From NCBI RefSeq assembly GCF_004214895.1, contig NZ_CP035952.1:2676501-2740500 (forward strand): a stretch of DNA of 64,000 nt. Direction: 5' to 3'. Source of the DNA: Pseudomonas tructae. GTDB lineage: Bacteria > Pseudomonadota > Gammaproteobacteria > Pseudomonadales > Pseudomonadaceae. The position numbers were made by a program, and so were the translations under genes. The notes below the pieces were generated by a model. That model saw only the letters and a program-made list of their open reading frames with translations. It was not told the origin of the DNA and ran no database searches. This document shows positions 1-8,946 of the stretch, piece by piece. Position 1 is the first letter of the stretch. Each line of letters opens with the position of its first letter.

Positions 1-405
1 CTGCATCACGTTGAACAGGCCATTGATGTCGGCGATCTCGCCCGACAGGTAGGCGCTGATGATGTAGCGCAGGATGTCGCGCTTCTGCGCGTCGAGTTCG
101 ACGAACTGGGCGCCGACCTCCTGGTCGCGCTGGGAGACGATCTTGATCTGGCTGTCGATGTTCAGGTCGACCTGGTTCAGGCGCAGCTGGATCGAGGCGT
201 GGTACAGGCTGCCGATCTTCAGCGGCTCGGCGTGGAGCAGGCCGATGCCGCCCAGGGAGATGTCCTGCAGGGTGCTGTCGAACGGCGCCTGGCCGGCCGC
301 GCTGAGCTTGACCCGGGCGTTGAGTTTGGTGCGCACGTACTGGCGTTCGTCGATCGCTTCGTGGACTACGTTGGCCGGTACTGCGGGTGTACTTGAGCTA
401 CTCAT
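1..405 (-). CDS. alg44: Alg44, alginate polymerisation/export PilZ protein (5' part only)
   Basis: Only the first 135 codons are inside the window; the gene runs off at base 1. Alg44 is an inner-membrane protein whose cytoplasmic N-terminal PilZ domain binds cyclic di-GMP and switches on the Alg8 glycosyltransferase. The visible protein begins MSSSSTPAVPANVVHEAID and carries a PilZ-like stretch with the expected Q-Y-V-R-T-K start (the RxxxR region) and a D-I-S-L-G-G-I-G motif matching the PilZ DxSxxG signature. It lies 15 bases downstream of alg8 on the same strand, as in the conserved algD-alg8-alg44 order. An AGG lies just ahead of the ATG at 405. The membrane segment and periplasmic adaptor-like domain expected further on cannot be seen. 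Identity is well supported by domain plus context. Confidence 0.88.
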   Translation of the reverse strand, partial: MSSSSTPAVPANVVHEAIDERQYVRTKLNARVKLSAAGQAPFDSTLQDISLGGIGLLHAEPLKIGSLYHASIQLRLNQVDLNIDSQIKIVSQRDQEVGAQFVELDAQKRDILRYIISAYLSGEIADINGLFNVMQ

Positions 406-420
406 GGCAGGCGCCTTTCC

Positions 421-1938
421 TTAACGTTGCGTGAGTTCGAGAAGAACCGAGATGACCCCGAAGAAAATCGCGATGGATGACAGCAGCATCGCTTTCGAGG
501 ACCAGCGGTTCAGGGCGGCATCGAAGCTGACGCTGCCGTTGCTTAATGTGGTTTTCTGCCGGGTCCAGCTTTGCTGGTCCATGTGGAACAGCGCGTAGAC
601 TTTCATCAGCGAGCCGATGATCTGGTTGTAATAAAGAACGAAGGGGTACACCGGGCTGACCGGGTGGCCGGCAAACAGGAACAGCACGGTGACGATGCTG
701 CGCGACAGCAGCACCCAGAACAGGTACACCAGCAGGTACTGGATGCCGAACACGATGCCGGCCACCACCGAAGCGGTCAGGCCCATCAGGCAGGTCCACA
801 TCGACACCCGCTGATCGAGCAGCACGTACAGGGTGAACAGGCCCAGGCGGGCGCGGCCGAGCAGGGCGGTGGCGCGAAAGTTCTGCCGTAGCGAGTTGCC
901 GTACCAGCGGAACATCAACTGGCGGGTGGCGCGCCAGAAGCTGTTGTCTGGCGGATGCTCGACGGTCAGGGTGTTGCTGTCGGGCACGTAGAAGGTGTCC
1001 CAGCCAGCGCGCATCAGGCTCAGCCACGACGACTTGTCGTCACCGGTCAGAAACTGAAAACGCCCCAGGCGCCAGTGCTGGAGAAAGTCCGCCTCGACGT
1101 CGCGGATGAAATCCGGGTCGGTCATCACGCTTGCGCGAAAAAAGGACAACCGCCCGGTCAGGGTCAGCACCCGGTGCGACAGTGCCATCGAGCACATGTT
1201 GATGTGCCGCTGGACAAAACGCATCGAGTGCCACTGGCGCATCAGGTTGCTGCCTTCAACCTCGCAGAACTCGTTGGTGGTCAGGCCGCCGACGTTGGGC
1301 AGGTAGGCGAACAGCTTGACCGCGCGCTCGACACAGCCGGGCAGCATCATGGTGTCGCCGTCGACCACGCCGACCACCGAATCCTCCAGCGGCATCTGCC
1401 GTGACAGGGCGCGGAAGGCGTGGGCCAGGCCGTCACGTTTGCCGGTGCCACGGGCGCGGACGATCACCAGCTTGATGTCGTCGCGGTCCTTGACCTCGTT
1501 GCGCATGATCTGTTTGATGAACTGCTCGTCGCCCTTTTCCACGATGGAGGCGATTACCGTGCACGGCACCTGCAGCCGCTGCACCTCCTGGAACACCGAC
1601 TGGTAGACCTTGAAGGTGGTGTGGCTGGGGATGCGGAAGCTGGTCACCACCATGAACATGTGCGCCGGCAGCGCCGCATCGCCCATGCGCTCGACCGCCT
1701 TGCGCATGCGCGGGAACTTCCAGTGCAAAAAGTACATGCCGCGCAGATAATGGACGATGGCGTTGCCATAGCGCCACATACCTAGCGCACCGATGATGAA
1801 GATGAACTTATGGTGCGCAGGATCCAGGTACTGCGGCGCGACCATCTGCGACGCCAGCGCGATCAGACCGAACAGGCAGGCCCAGGCGCAAAAGCGCGCG
1901 GCTGTCTGCAGGTGAGGCGGCTGTTGCTGTCGTTCCAT
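421..1938 (-). CDS. alg8: Alg8, alginate-polymerising mannuronan synthase
   Basis: A 505-residue inner-membrane family 2 glycosyltransferase that polymerises GDP-mannuronate into mannuronan. N-terminal hydrophobic segments (about residues 12-50) are followed by the catalytic domain with V-V-D-G-D-T (the DxD-type nucleotide-sugar site), a T-G-D-D-K-S acceptor motif and a Q-L-M-F-R-W-Y motif equivalent to the QxxRW signature of processive synthases. Several C-terminal membrane helices follow. The ATG at 1938 is preferred over an in-frame start 30 codons upstream because AGGAG sits 9 bases ahead of it and the extra residues are non-homologous in character. It lies 178 bases after algD in the same direction and should be cotranscribed with it. 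Confidence 0.93.
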   Translation of the reverse strand: MERQQQPPHLQTAARFCAWACLFGLIALASQMVAPQYLDPAHHKFIFIIGALGMWRYGNAIVHYLRGMYFLHWKFPRMRKAVERMGDAALPAHMFMVVTSFRIPSHTTFKVYQSVFQEVQRLQVPCTVIASIVEKGDEQFIKQIMRNEVKDRDDIKLVIVRARGTGKRDGLAHAFRALSRQMPLEDSVVGVVDGDTMMLPGCVERAVKLFAYLPNVGGLTTNEFCEVEGSNLMRQWHSMRFVQRHINMCSMALSHRVLTLTGRLSFFRASVMTDPDFIRDVEADFLQHWRLGRFQFLTGDDKSSWLSLMRAGWDTFYVPDSNTLTVEHPPDNSFWRATRQLMFRWYGNSLRQNFRATALLGRARLGLFTLYVLLDQRVSMWTCLMGLTASVVAGIVFGIQYLLVYLFWVLLSRSIVTVLFLFAGHPVSPVYPFVLYYNQIIGSLMKVYALFHMDQQSWTRQKTTLSNGSVSFDAALNRWSSKAMLLSSIAIFFGVISVLLELTQR

Positions 1939-2116
1939 GTAGTCGTTGCTCCTGTGTTCGGGCCGCGCCCGCCTGAATGACATGCGCACTGTTCGCGCCT
2001 GGCCAAGGCAGGGTCGGCCGGGCGACAAGTGGGTGGGCAGTCAGTCAGGCGCGCAGCCTGGGTGAATCGCCGGGTACTTTCTGGGTGGAGTACGCTCTGG
2101 CTGGCGTAGCGGGGCC

Positions 2117-3424
2117 TTACCAGCAGATACCTTCTTGCCGGGCATCGCTGGCATGGGCCATAAAACCGACCAGGTCGATGATCTGCTTGTCGGCGCTGGC
2201 CTCCAGGGCCTGGGCGAAACGGTCGTCGTTGTTGCCCAGCACCACCACTTCGGCTTCGCGGATCACCTGCTGCAGGTCGTTGCACAGCAGCGAGGACACG
2301 TGGGGGATCTTCGACTCGATGTACTCGCGGTTGGCGCCGAACACCCGGGCATACTCGACATTGGCGTCGTAGATGGTCAGGTCAAAGCCTTTGCCGATGA
2401 GCATTTCCGCCAGCTCCACCAGCGGGCTCTCGCGCAGGTCGTCGCTGCCGGCCTTGAAACTCAGGCCCAGCAGGCCGATGCGGCGTTTATCCTGGCGGGC
2501 GATCAGGTCGAAGGCGTTTTTCACCTGGTTGCGGTTACTGGCCATGATCGAGGCCAGCAGCGGGTGCTCGACGTCCAGCTGGCCGGCGCGATAGGTGAGG
2601 GCGCGCACGTCCTTGGGCAGGCACGAGCCACCGAAGGCGAAGCCTGGGCGCAGGTAGTAGCGCGACAGGTTGAGCTTGTAGTCCTGGCAGACCACGTCCA
2701 TCACTTCGCGGCCATCGACACCGCTAGCCTTGGCAATGTTGCCGATCTCGTTGGCGAAGCTGACCTTGGTCGCGTGCCAGACGTTGCAGGTGTACTTGAT
2801 CATCTCGGCGACTTCGATCGACTTGCGGATCACTGGCGCATCCAGGCCCTTGTACAGCGACTGCAGCAGGTCGCCGGAATGGGTGTCCAGCTCGCCTATC
2901 ACGGTCATGGCCGGGAAGTCGTAGTCCTGGATCGCAGTGCTTTCACGCAGGAACTCGGGGTTGACCGCGACACCGAAATCAATGCCGGCGCGCTTGCCGG
3001 AGTACTTTTCGAGGATCGGCACCACCACGTTCTTGACGGTGCCGGGCAGCACGGTGCTGCGCACCACCACGGTATGGCGGCTGGCCTTGTCACGCAGGGC
3101 GGTGCCGATTTCGCGGCATACCGCTTCCATGTAGACCAGGTCCAGGTCACCGTTCTTCTTGCTTGGGGTGCCGACGCACAACAGCGACATCTCGGTGGCC
3201 AGCACGGCGGCCTGGACATCGGTGGTGCCGCGCAGGCGACCGTGGCGCACGCCATCGAGCAGCAACTGTTCAAGGCCCGGTTCGACAATCGGCGACTTGC
3301 CCTGGTTGATCATGTCGATCTTGGCCTGCGAGATATCCACGCCCAGTACCTGGTGCCCACGGGCGGACAAGCAACCGGCACAGACAGCGCCCACATAACC
3401 CAATCCAAAGATACTGATATTCAT
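2117..3424 (-). CDS. algD: GDP-mannose 6-dehydrogenase AlgD
   Basis: A 435-residue cytoplasmic enzyme that oxidises GDP-mannose to GDP-mannuronate with NAD+, the committed step of alginate synthesis. The N-terminus MNISIFGLGYVGAVCAGCL is the Rossmann fold (GxGxxG). A central G-G-S-C-L-P-K-D contains the catalytic cysteine of the UDP-glucose/GDP-mannose dehydrogenase family, and the C-terminal NAD/substrate domain follows (G-L-S-F-K-A-G-S-D-D-L-R-E-S-P). Length is normal for the family. The ATG at 3424 has AGGGA five bases upstream. It is the first gene of the alginate operon and has a long AT-rich region upstream. Confidence 0.97.
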   Translation of the reverse strand: MNISIFGLGYVGAVCAGCLSARGHQVLGVDISQAKIDMINQGKSPIVEPGLEQLLLDGVRHGRLRGTTDVQAAVLATEMSLLCVGTPSKKNGDLDLVYMEAVCREIGTALRDKASRHTVVVRSTVLPGTVKNVVVPILEKYSGKRAGIDFGVAVNPEFLRESTAIQDYDFPAMTVIGELDTHSGDLLQSLYKGLDAPVIRKSIEVAEMIKYTCNVWHATKVSFANEIGNIAKASGVDGREVMDVVCQDYKLNLSRYYLRPGFAFGGSCLPKDVRALTYRAGQLDVEHPLLASIMASNRNQVKNAFDLIARQDKRRIGLLGLSFKAGSDDLRESPLVELAEMLIGKGFDLTIYDANVEYARVFGANREYIESKIPHVSSLLCNDLQQVIREAEVVVLGNNDDRFAQALEASADKQIIDLVGFMAHASDARQEGICW

Positions 3425-4083
3425 AGTTCCCTCTCTCCGGGCGCAGCACAAGCTGACCGAGATACTCAGTTAAACGGTGTGGTCAAGGTGGCAGACGCGC
3501 AAGCAAAAGCAGCGCGCTAACGGGAGGCGATGCAAGCGTTTTTGGTTGTCTTATTACATCCTAAGGGAGTTTTTTTAACTTCGGCAAGCGGGATCTAACA
3601 TTGTGTTTGATAAAGTTTAAACCGCCTCTGTTAAAGTTAAAAAACCGTTAAAAAACAATAACTTAAAGTTTGATATTAGTTGGGCGTCAAAAAACCGATA
3701 TCGGCATTTTGCCGTGAAAATGGCGTCAGAAAGTCGTTGACCTGGTGGCTTTTCGCCTCTTTTACGGTTTTTTTGACGGTGCTTTTGCCTGTTGTTTTGG
3801 ACTTCTTTATTCTCCCTGTCGTGCCTGTCTTATTGAGTTCAATTGCGCGGGTGATGGCACTTTGGTCTTTGCACCAAGTTGTCTATTTAATCTGGCCTTG
3901 TGTATGAAGTGCGGGTGTGCACTGCAAGACGTGTAGCGGTTGTCCTGACAAGCCTGGACAGGTAGCTCGGGCTTCGACTTGTGCAGCGCAGCCGATCGCG
4001 GCATAGTTCGGACTTCGTTCGAGGCACGCCATTGAAGGGTGTGCGCTCATCCATCCGGATGCTGGACAAGGGACGTCAGATCA
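3425..4083. promoter_or_regulatory. algD upstream region (AT-rich, 659 bases, no convincing gene)
   Basis: This intergenic stretch separates algD (minus) from the XRE regulator (plus). It is clearly richer in A and T than its surroundings, with runs of T/A between about 3560 and 3800. In related species the algD leader is several hundred bases long and carries sites for AlgU, AlgR, AmrZ and others, so a regulatory role is likely from position. I looked for an AlgU-type promoter (GAACTT, 16-17 bases, TCTGA) reading toward algD and for a sigma-54 -24/-12 element with correct spacing and found neither clearly. Short open frames around 3680-4000 lack ribosome-binding sites and protein-like composition and are not called. 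Confidence 0.5.
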
Positions 4084-4470
4084 ATGAACGGAATCGGTTC
4101 GCGTATCAGGGAAGAAAGAGAACGTTTGGGCCTCACCCAGCGCGCCTTTGGCGACATCGGTGGGGTAGAGCCCAACGCCCAGGGCAAGTATGAAAGCGGC
4201 GAACGCACACCCAAGGCCGACTACCTCGCCGCCGTGGCGGCGCGCGGGGTCGATGCCTTGTATGTGTTGAGCGGCGTGCATACGCCAGTTCAACACAGCA
4301 GCCTGAATGCCGAGGAAGAACAGCTGCTCAGCAGCTTTCGCCTGGCGGCAGTGGCCGACCGGGCCGCTGTTCAGCAATTGCTCGGCAGCCTCGCCGAACA
4401 CGCGCCGCGGCCGCCGACCAGGGCGGCTGGCTATGGGCGCGGGCTGTATGGACGGCTGTCAGGAAAATGA
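4084..4470 (+). CDS. XRE-family helix-turn-helix regulator
   Basis: A 128-residue protein starting [19 protein letters not shown]. Residues 4-62 form a classical Cro/CI-type helix-turn-helix ([10 protein letters not shown] as helix 2 and turn, [10 protein letters not shown] in the following loop), then a short segment typical of small repressors (D-A-L-Y-V-L-S-G) and a low-complexity, Arg/Gly-rich tail. It is monocistronic, about 100 bases before gacA. The target is unknown. Its placement between algD and gacA does not by itself link it to either. DNA binding is well supported; physiological role is not. Confidence 0.8.
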   Translation: MNGIGSRIREERERLGLTQRAFGDIGGVEPNAQGKYESGERTPKADYLAAVAARGVDALYVLSGVHTPVQHSSLNAEEEQLLSSFRLAAVADRAAVQQLLGSLAEHAPRPPTRAAGYGRGLYGRLSGK

Positions 4471-4569
4471 AAAATGACGTCAGACAAATGACGGGTTCCG
4501 TTAGGTCTACGGCTGTATTTTTTGCTAAGGTGGCGGGATCCAATTACCGCCGCAGTGCGAGGTGTCTGC

Positions 4570-5208
4570 TTGATTAGGGTGCTGGTGGTCGATGACCACG
4601 ATCTGGTGCGTACGGGCATCACGCGCATGCTGGCCGATATCGATGGCCTGCAGGTGGTGGGTGAGGCCGACTCCGGCGAGGCGTCGCTGAAAGTCGCGCG
4701 TGAACTCAAGCCCGACGTGATCCTGATGGATGTAAAAATGCCCGGTATCGGCGGCCTGGAGGCGACGCGCAAGCTGCTGCGCAGCCACCCGGACGTGAAA
4801 GTGGTGGCGGTGACTGTCTGTGAAGAAGACCCGTTCCCCACCCGCCTGTTGCAGGCCGGTGCAGCCGGGTACCTGACCAAGGGTGCGGGGCTGGATGAAA
4901 TGGTCCAGGCCATTCGCCTGGTGTTTGCCGGCCAGCGCTACATCAGCCCGCAGATCGCCCAGCAATTGGCGCTCAAGTCGTTCCAGCCGCAAGGCTCGCC
5001 GTTCGATGCCTTGTCGGAGCGCGAAATCCAGATTGCCCTGATGATCGTTGGCTGCCAGAAGGTGCAGATCATCTCCGACAAGCTGTGCCTGTCACCGAAA
5101 ACGGTCAATACTTACCGCTACCGGATCTTCGAAAAACTCTCGGTCACCAGCGACGTCGAGCTGACGCTGCTGGCGGTCCGCCACGGCATGGTTGACGCCA
5201 GTCTCTGA
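4570..5208 (+). CDS. gacA: Response regulator GacA (TTG start)
   Basis: A 212-residue LuxR-type response regulator of the GacS/GacA system, which drives small RNAs that titrate RsmA and so controls exoproducts and biofilm. The receiver domain (1-120) has the acidic pair in V-D-D-H-D and the phosphoacceptor in V-I-L-M-D-V-K-M-P. The C-terminal HTH (about 145-205) contains L-S-E-R-E-I-Q and [12 protein letters not shown]. Family members begin [11 protein letters not shown]; here that methionine is encoded by TTG at 4570 with AGGTG upstream, and the only in-frame ATG is 16 codons earlier and would add foreign residues. It is followed after 8 bases by uvrC, the conserved gammaproteobacterial arrangement. 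Confidence 0.95.
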   Translation: MIRVLVVDDHDLVRTGITRMLADIDGLQVVGEADSGEASLKVARELKPDVILMDVKMPGIGGLEATRKLLRSHPDVKVVAVTVCEEDPFPTRLLQAGAAGYLTKGAGLDEMVQAIRLVFAGQRYISPQIAQQLALKSFQPQGSPFDALSEREIQIALMIVGCQKVQIISDKLCLSPKTVNTYRYRIFEKLSVTSDVELTLLAVRHGMVDASL

Positions 5209-5216
5209 GCGCACTC

Positions 5217-7040
5217 ATGACACCTGTGTTCGATTCAAGCGCTTTCCTGGCGACCTGCAGCGGTCGCCCGGGCGTTTACCGGATGTTCGACGGTGAAGCC
5301 CGGCTGCTGTATGTGGGCAAGGCCAAGAACCTCAAGAAGCGCCTCGCCAGTTACTTTCGCAAGACTGGCCTGGCGCCGAAGACGGCTGCCCTGGTGGCGC
5401 GCATCGCCCAGGTCGAAACCACCATCACCGCCAACGAGACCGAGGCGCTGCTGCTCGAGCAGACCCTGATCAAGGAATGGCGGCCGCCGTACAACATCCT
5501 GTTGCGCGACGACAAATCCTATCCTTATGTGTTTTTGTCCGACGGCGACTACCCGCGCCTGGGTATCCATCGCGGGGCCAAGAAGCAAAAGGGCAAGTAT
5601 TTCGGCCCGTACCCCAGTGCCGGGGCCATCCGCGAAAGCCTGAGCCTGCTGCAGAAGACCTTTTTCGTTCGCCAGTGTGAAGACAGCTACTACAGCAACC
5701 GTACCCGGCCGTGCCTGCAATACCAGATCAAGCGCTGCAAGGCGCCCTGTGTCGGCCTGGTCGAGGCTGAGGAGTATGCGGTCGATGTGCGTCACTCGGT
5801 GATGTTCCTCGAAGGTCGCAGCCACCAGCTGACCAACGAGCTGAACGCCGAGATGGAGCAGGCGGCCATGGCCCTGGAATTCGAGAAGGCCGCCGAGCTG
5901 CGCGACCAGATCGCCTTGCTGCGTCGGGTCCAGGACCAGCAGAGCATGGAAGGCGGCAGCGGCGATGTCGACGTGGTCGCCGCTTTCGTCAACCCCGGCG
6001 GCGCCTGCGTGCACCTGATCAGCGTGCGGGGCGGGCGGGTGTTGGGCAGCAAAAACTTCTTCCCGCAAGTGGGTATCGAGGAGGAAGTGGCCGAGGTCAT
6101 GGCCGCGTTCCTCTCGCAATACTATGTGGCCAATGCCGAGCGCGAATTACCGGGCGAGTTGATCGTCAACGTGGTGCATGAGGACTTCGCCGCCATCAGC
6201 GCCGCCATCCAGACCCTGCGCGGCCGCGAGCTGACCATCAGCCACCGGGTGCGCGGCACCCGGGCGCGCTGGCAGCAGTTGGCGGTGACCAACGCCGAGC
6301 AGGCGCTGGGCGCACGCCTGGCCAACCGTCAGCACATGGCATCGCGCTTCGAGGCCCTGGCCCAGGTCCTGGCCCTGGATGAAACCCCGCAGCGCCTGGA
6401 GTGCTACGACATCAGCCATTCCAGCGGCGAAGCCACCGTTGCCTCTTGTGTGGTATTCGGCCCGGAAGGGCCGCTTAAAAGTGACTACCGTCGCTACAAC
6501 ATCGAGGGCGTGACCCCTGGAGATGACTATGCGGCCATGCACCAGGCCCTGACCCGGCGCTTTGGCCGGCTCAAGGACGGCGAGGGCAAGCTGCCCGATG
6601 TGTTGCTGGTGGACGGTGGCAAGGGCCAGCTAAACATGGCCCGTGAAGTGCTGCAGGAATTGGCGGTGCCCGACCTGATCCTGCTCGGGGTGGCCAAAGG
6701 CGCCACGCGCAAGGCCGGTTTCGAGACCTTGTACCTCAATGACGTGGCCCATGAGTTCACCCTCAAGGGCGACTCACCGGCGTTGCACCTGATCCAGCAG
6801 ATCCGTGACGAAGCCCACCGCTTTGCCATCACCGGCCACCGCGCCCGCCGCGGCAAGGCCCGGCGTACCTCGACCCTTGAAGGTGTTGCCGGCGTCGGCC
6901 CCAAGCGCCGCCGCGACCTGCTCAAGCACTTCGGTGGCCTGCAGGAGCTGACCCGCGCCAGCGTCGAGGAAATCGCCAAGGCACCGGGAATCAGTAAAAA
7001 GCTTGCCGAGTCGATTTATGCCAACCTGCATAGCGAGTAG
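5217..7040 (+). CDS. uvrC: Excinuclease ABC subunit C
   Basis: A 607-residue nuclease that makes both incisions around bulky DNA lesions within the UvrABC complex. The N-terminal GIY-YIG domain covers about residues 12-95 ([16 protein letters not shown]). A UVR motif near 205-235 binds UvrB ([14 protein letters not shown]). The RNase H-like endonuclease domain spans about 380-540 ([16 protein letters not shown]), and tandem helix-hairpin-helix motifs end the protein (G-V-G-P-K-R-R-R). Full family length. It starts 8 bases after gacA and is cotranscribed with it. Confidence 0.97.
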   Translation: MTPVFDSSAFLATCSGRPGVYRMFDGEARLLYVGKAKNLKKRLASYFRKTGLAPKTAALVARIAQVETTITANETEALLLEQTLIKEWRPPYNILLRDDKSYPYVFLSDGDYPRLGIHRGAKKQKGKYFGPYPSAGAIRESLSLLQKTFFVRQCEDSYYSNRTRPCLQYQIKRCKAPCVGLVEAEEYAVDVRHSVMFLEGRSHQLTNELNAEMEQAAMALEFEKAAELRDQIALLRRVQDQQSMEGGSGDVDVVAAFVNPGGACVHLISVRGGRVLGSKNFFPQVGIEEEVAEVMAAFLSQYYVANAERELPGELIVNVVHEDFAAISAAIQTLRGRELTISHRVRGTRARWQQLAVTNAEQALGARLANRQHMASRFEALAQVLALDETPQRLECYDISHSSGEATVASCVVFGPEGPLKSDYRRYNIEGVTPGDDYAAMHQALTRRFGRLKDGEGKLPDVLLVDGGKGQLNMAREVLQELAVPDLILLGVAKGATRKAGFETLYLNDVAHEFTLKGDSPALHLIQQIRDEAHRFAITGHRARRGKARRTSTLEGVAGVGPKRRRDLLKHFGGLQELTRASVEEIAKAPGISKKLAESIYANLHSE

Positions 7041-7072
7041 AATGCCCGCTCACTTTGCAGCCAGTTGTGCCG

Positions 7073-7633
7073 ATGAATATTCCAAATCTGCTTACCGTTC
7101 TTCGCGTCCTGCTCATTCCGATCTTCATTTTGCTGTTCTATGTTCCGTATCACTGGAGCTATATCGCAGCGAGCAGCGTCTTCGCCATCGCCGCGGCCAC
7201 TGACTGGCTGGACGGTTACCTGGCCCGTCGCCTGCAGCAGAGCACGCCGTTCGGTGCCTTCCTGGACCCGGTGGCCGACAAGCTGATGGTGGCGGTGGCC
7301 CTGGTGCTGCTGGTGCAAGTGCACGCCAATTTCTGGCTGACCTTGCCGGCGGCGGTGATCATCGGTCGCGAGATCGTGGTCTCGGCGCTGCGCGAGTGGA
7401 TGGCCGAGCTGGGGGCGAGGGCGCATGTGGCGGTGTCGAACCTGGGCAAATGGAAAACCGCAGCGCAAATGCTCGCCCTGGTGATCCTGCTGGCCAACCC
7501 GCCGGTGCTGACCTTCTGGGTGATCCTGGGCTATGCCTTGCTGATGGTCTCGGCGGGCCTGACCCTGTGGTCGATGGTGCACTACCTGCGCGCCGCCTGG
7601 CCGCACCTGCGCGAAGGCTCGGAGCAGAAATAA
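7073..7633 (+). CDS. pgsA: CDP-diacylglycerol-glycerol-3-phosphate 3-phosphatidyltransferase
   Basis: A 186-residue integral membrane enzyme that makes phosphatidylglycerol phosphate. The CDP-alcohol phosphatidyltransferase signature D-x2-D-G-x2-A-R-x8-G-x3-D-x3-D is complete ([11 protein letters not shown] through [10 protein letters not shown]). Several hydrophobic helices flank it. The start [14 protein letters not shown] at 7073 is the family N-terminus; an in-frame ATG six codons upstream is less likely. It sits 32 bases after uvrC and just before tRNA-Gly. Confidence 0.96.
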   Translation: MNIPNLLTVLRVLLIPIFILLFYVPYHWSYIAASSVFAIAAATDWLDGYLARRLQQSTPFGAFLDPVADKLMVAVALVLLVQVHANFWLTLPAAVIIGREIVVSALREWMAELGARAHVAVSNLGKWKTAAQMLALVILLANPPVLTFWVILGYALLMVSAGLTLWSMVHYLRAAWPHLREGSEQK

Positions 7634-7653
7634 AGCTTTTTTGAATCAAGGGC

Positions 7654-7681
7654 TTGACGATATTTTTCGAATCGTTACAAT
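7654..7681 (+). promoter_or_regulatory. Sigma-70 promoter of tRNA-Gly
   Basis: TTGACG at 7654-7659 and TACAAT at 7676-7681, 16 bases apart, end 15 bases before the first base of the tRNA. This fits a strong stable-RNA promoter independent of pgsA. Confidence 0.75.
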
Positions 7682-7696
7682 AACCCCCATCACGAC

Positions 7697-7772
<76 letters not shown>

Positions 7773-7811
7773 AATATCGATCTACAGGGTTTATCTGTAG
7801 GTCATTGAATT

Positions 7812-7833
7812 AAGACGCTTCGGCGTCTTTTTT
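7812..7833 (+). terminator. Rho-independent terminator after tRNA-Gly
   Basis: AAGACGC-TTCG-GCGTCTT hairpin with a stable TTCG tetraloop followed by a run of T. It lies 40 bases downstream of the tRNA end. Confidence 0.9.
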
Positions 7834-8184
7834 CGTTTCGGCGCAGGCTGCCTGAGTTCTCAAGTACGGCCGTTCCCACCTTCCCTCACCGTGCTGGCTG
7901 CTGTCGCAGGCCAGATCGCCGGGCGATAAAAAATACCTGAGCCCCTCTTGCGCCTGCTACCGCGCTTCGAAAAACACTGATAGCATCCTGCCACTTACCT
8001 CAAATGCAGTCGCGCATTTCTTCGCGCACGTTCTTGCGCTACTACACTCGCCATGACGCCTGTGCCTGGTGCGTAGGGTGGTGCCTGGCCTGCTCGTTAT
8101 CGGCTGCTGACCAACGGCAGTCAGTTTTGCGCCGCTGCAACCGATATACACCGCATACAACCAACAATGAAAGGATGCAGCGAG
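7834..8184. other. Intergenic region before the secretion locus, nothing clear
   Basis: About 350 bases between the tRNA terminator and the first gene of the secretion locus. No protein-like frame, REP element or duplicated tRNA 3' end was seen. It should hold the promoter of the downstream operon, but no convincing -35/-10 or sigma-54 element was identified. Confidence 0.4.
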
Positions 8185-8946
8185 ATGAAGCACGGAGCGT
8201 GGTGCCTGTTGTTGGTGATGTTCGGTAGCCTGGCGCAGGCTGCTGCCGAGAGCGATCCGCTGCTCGACGGCGCCACTTCGAGCGCCAGTGAAGTGCGCGG
8301 TGTGCTGCGCGCGCGCTCCCAGGCGGTGCTGGCTAGCGAGCTGGCCGGGCGTGTGGTGGACATGCCATTTGCCGAAGGCCAATCGTTCAACAAGGGCGAT
8401 GTGCTGGTGCGTTTCGATTGCAGCGCTTATCAGGCGCAACAGAATGCCGCCGGCGCCGCCGTGCGTGCGGCCCGCGAAGAGTTGCGCAACAAGCAGCAAC
8501 TGGCCGCGCTCAATTCGGTCGGGCGTTTCGAAGTGACCCTGGCCGAGGCCCGTCAGGCTCAGGCCCAGGCCGAGGCGCAGGTCTACCAGGTGCAGGTGCA
8601 ACGCTGCCAGGTCAAGGCGCCGTTCGACGGCCAGGTGGTGGCGCGCAAGGTCCAGGCCCACGAAAGCGTGGCCAACGGCGCGCCGTTGCTGGAGATCGTC
8701 GACAACCGCTCCCTGGAAGTCCACCTGTTAGTGCCTTCGCGCTGGCTGGGCAAGCTCAAGCCTGAGCAGACCTTCAGTTTTGTCCCCGACGAAACCGGCG
8801 CGCCGCTGGAGGCCGTGGTCAAGCGCCTGGGGGCGCGCATCGATGAAGGCAGCCAGACACTGCTGCTGATCGCCACCCTGCCGGCCAACAGTCGCGGGCT
8901 GCTGGCTGGCATGAGCGGCACCGCGCACTTTGCCACGCAGCCATGA
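8185..8946 (+). CDS. Periplasmic adaptor (membrane-fusion protein, HlyD/RND type)
   Basis: A 253-residue exported protein. A signal peptide (M-K-H-G-A-W-C-L-L-L-V-M-F-G-S-L-A-Q-A) is followed by the first half of a lipoyl/barrel-sandwich domain (S-E-L-A-G-R-V-V-D-M-P-F-A-E-G-Q), a short alpha-helical hairpin (about 90-140), the second half (V-K-A-P-F-D-G-Q-V-V) and a beta-barrel. It is short for the family. The ATG at 8185 is preferred to that at 8167 because AAAGGA lies 9 bases before it. It is the first gene of an operon and overlaps the next by ATGA. Known adaptors of this kind bridge an inner-membrane pump and TolC; here no pump is encoded nearby, so the partner is probably the M50/adaptor protein and the TolC-like protein of the same locus (inference). 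Confidence 0.85.
   Translation: MKHGAWCLLLVMFGSLAQAAAESDPLLDGATSSASEVRGVLRARSQAVLASELAGRVVDMPFAEGQSFNKGDVLVRFDCSAYQAQQNAAGAAVRAAREELRNKQQLAALNSVGRFEVTLAEARQAQAQAEAQVYQVQVQRCQVKAPFDGQVVARKVQAHESVANGAPLLEIVDNRSLEVHLLVPSRWLGKLKPEQTFSFVPDETGAPLEAVVKRLGARIDEGSQTLLLIATLPANSRGLLAGMSGTAHFATQP

Noticed and set aside
2135..3520. Open frame antisense to algD
   Set aside because: The minus strand encodes a complete AlgD with all motifs; the plus frame has no start signal or protein character.
3847..3872. Sigma-54-like TGGCAC...TTGCA upstream of algD
   Set aside because: The two elements are three bases too far apart and point away from algD.
3680..4004. Short frames in the algD upstream region
   Set aside because: No ribosome-binding sites, hydrophobic low-complexity translation, AT-rich non-coding character.
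7773..8184. Duplicated tRNA-Gly 3' end marking an island boundary
   Set aside because: No second copy of the tRNA end was found here or elsewhere in the window.
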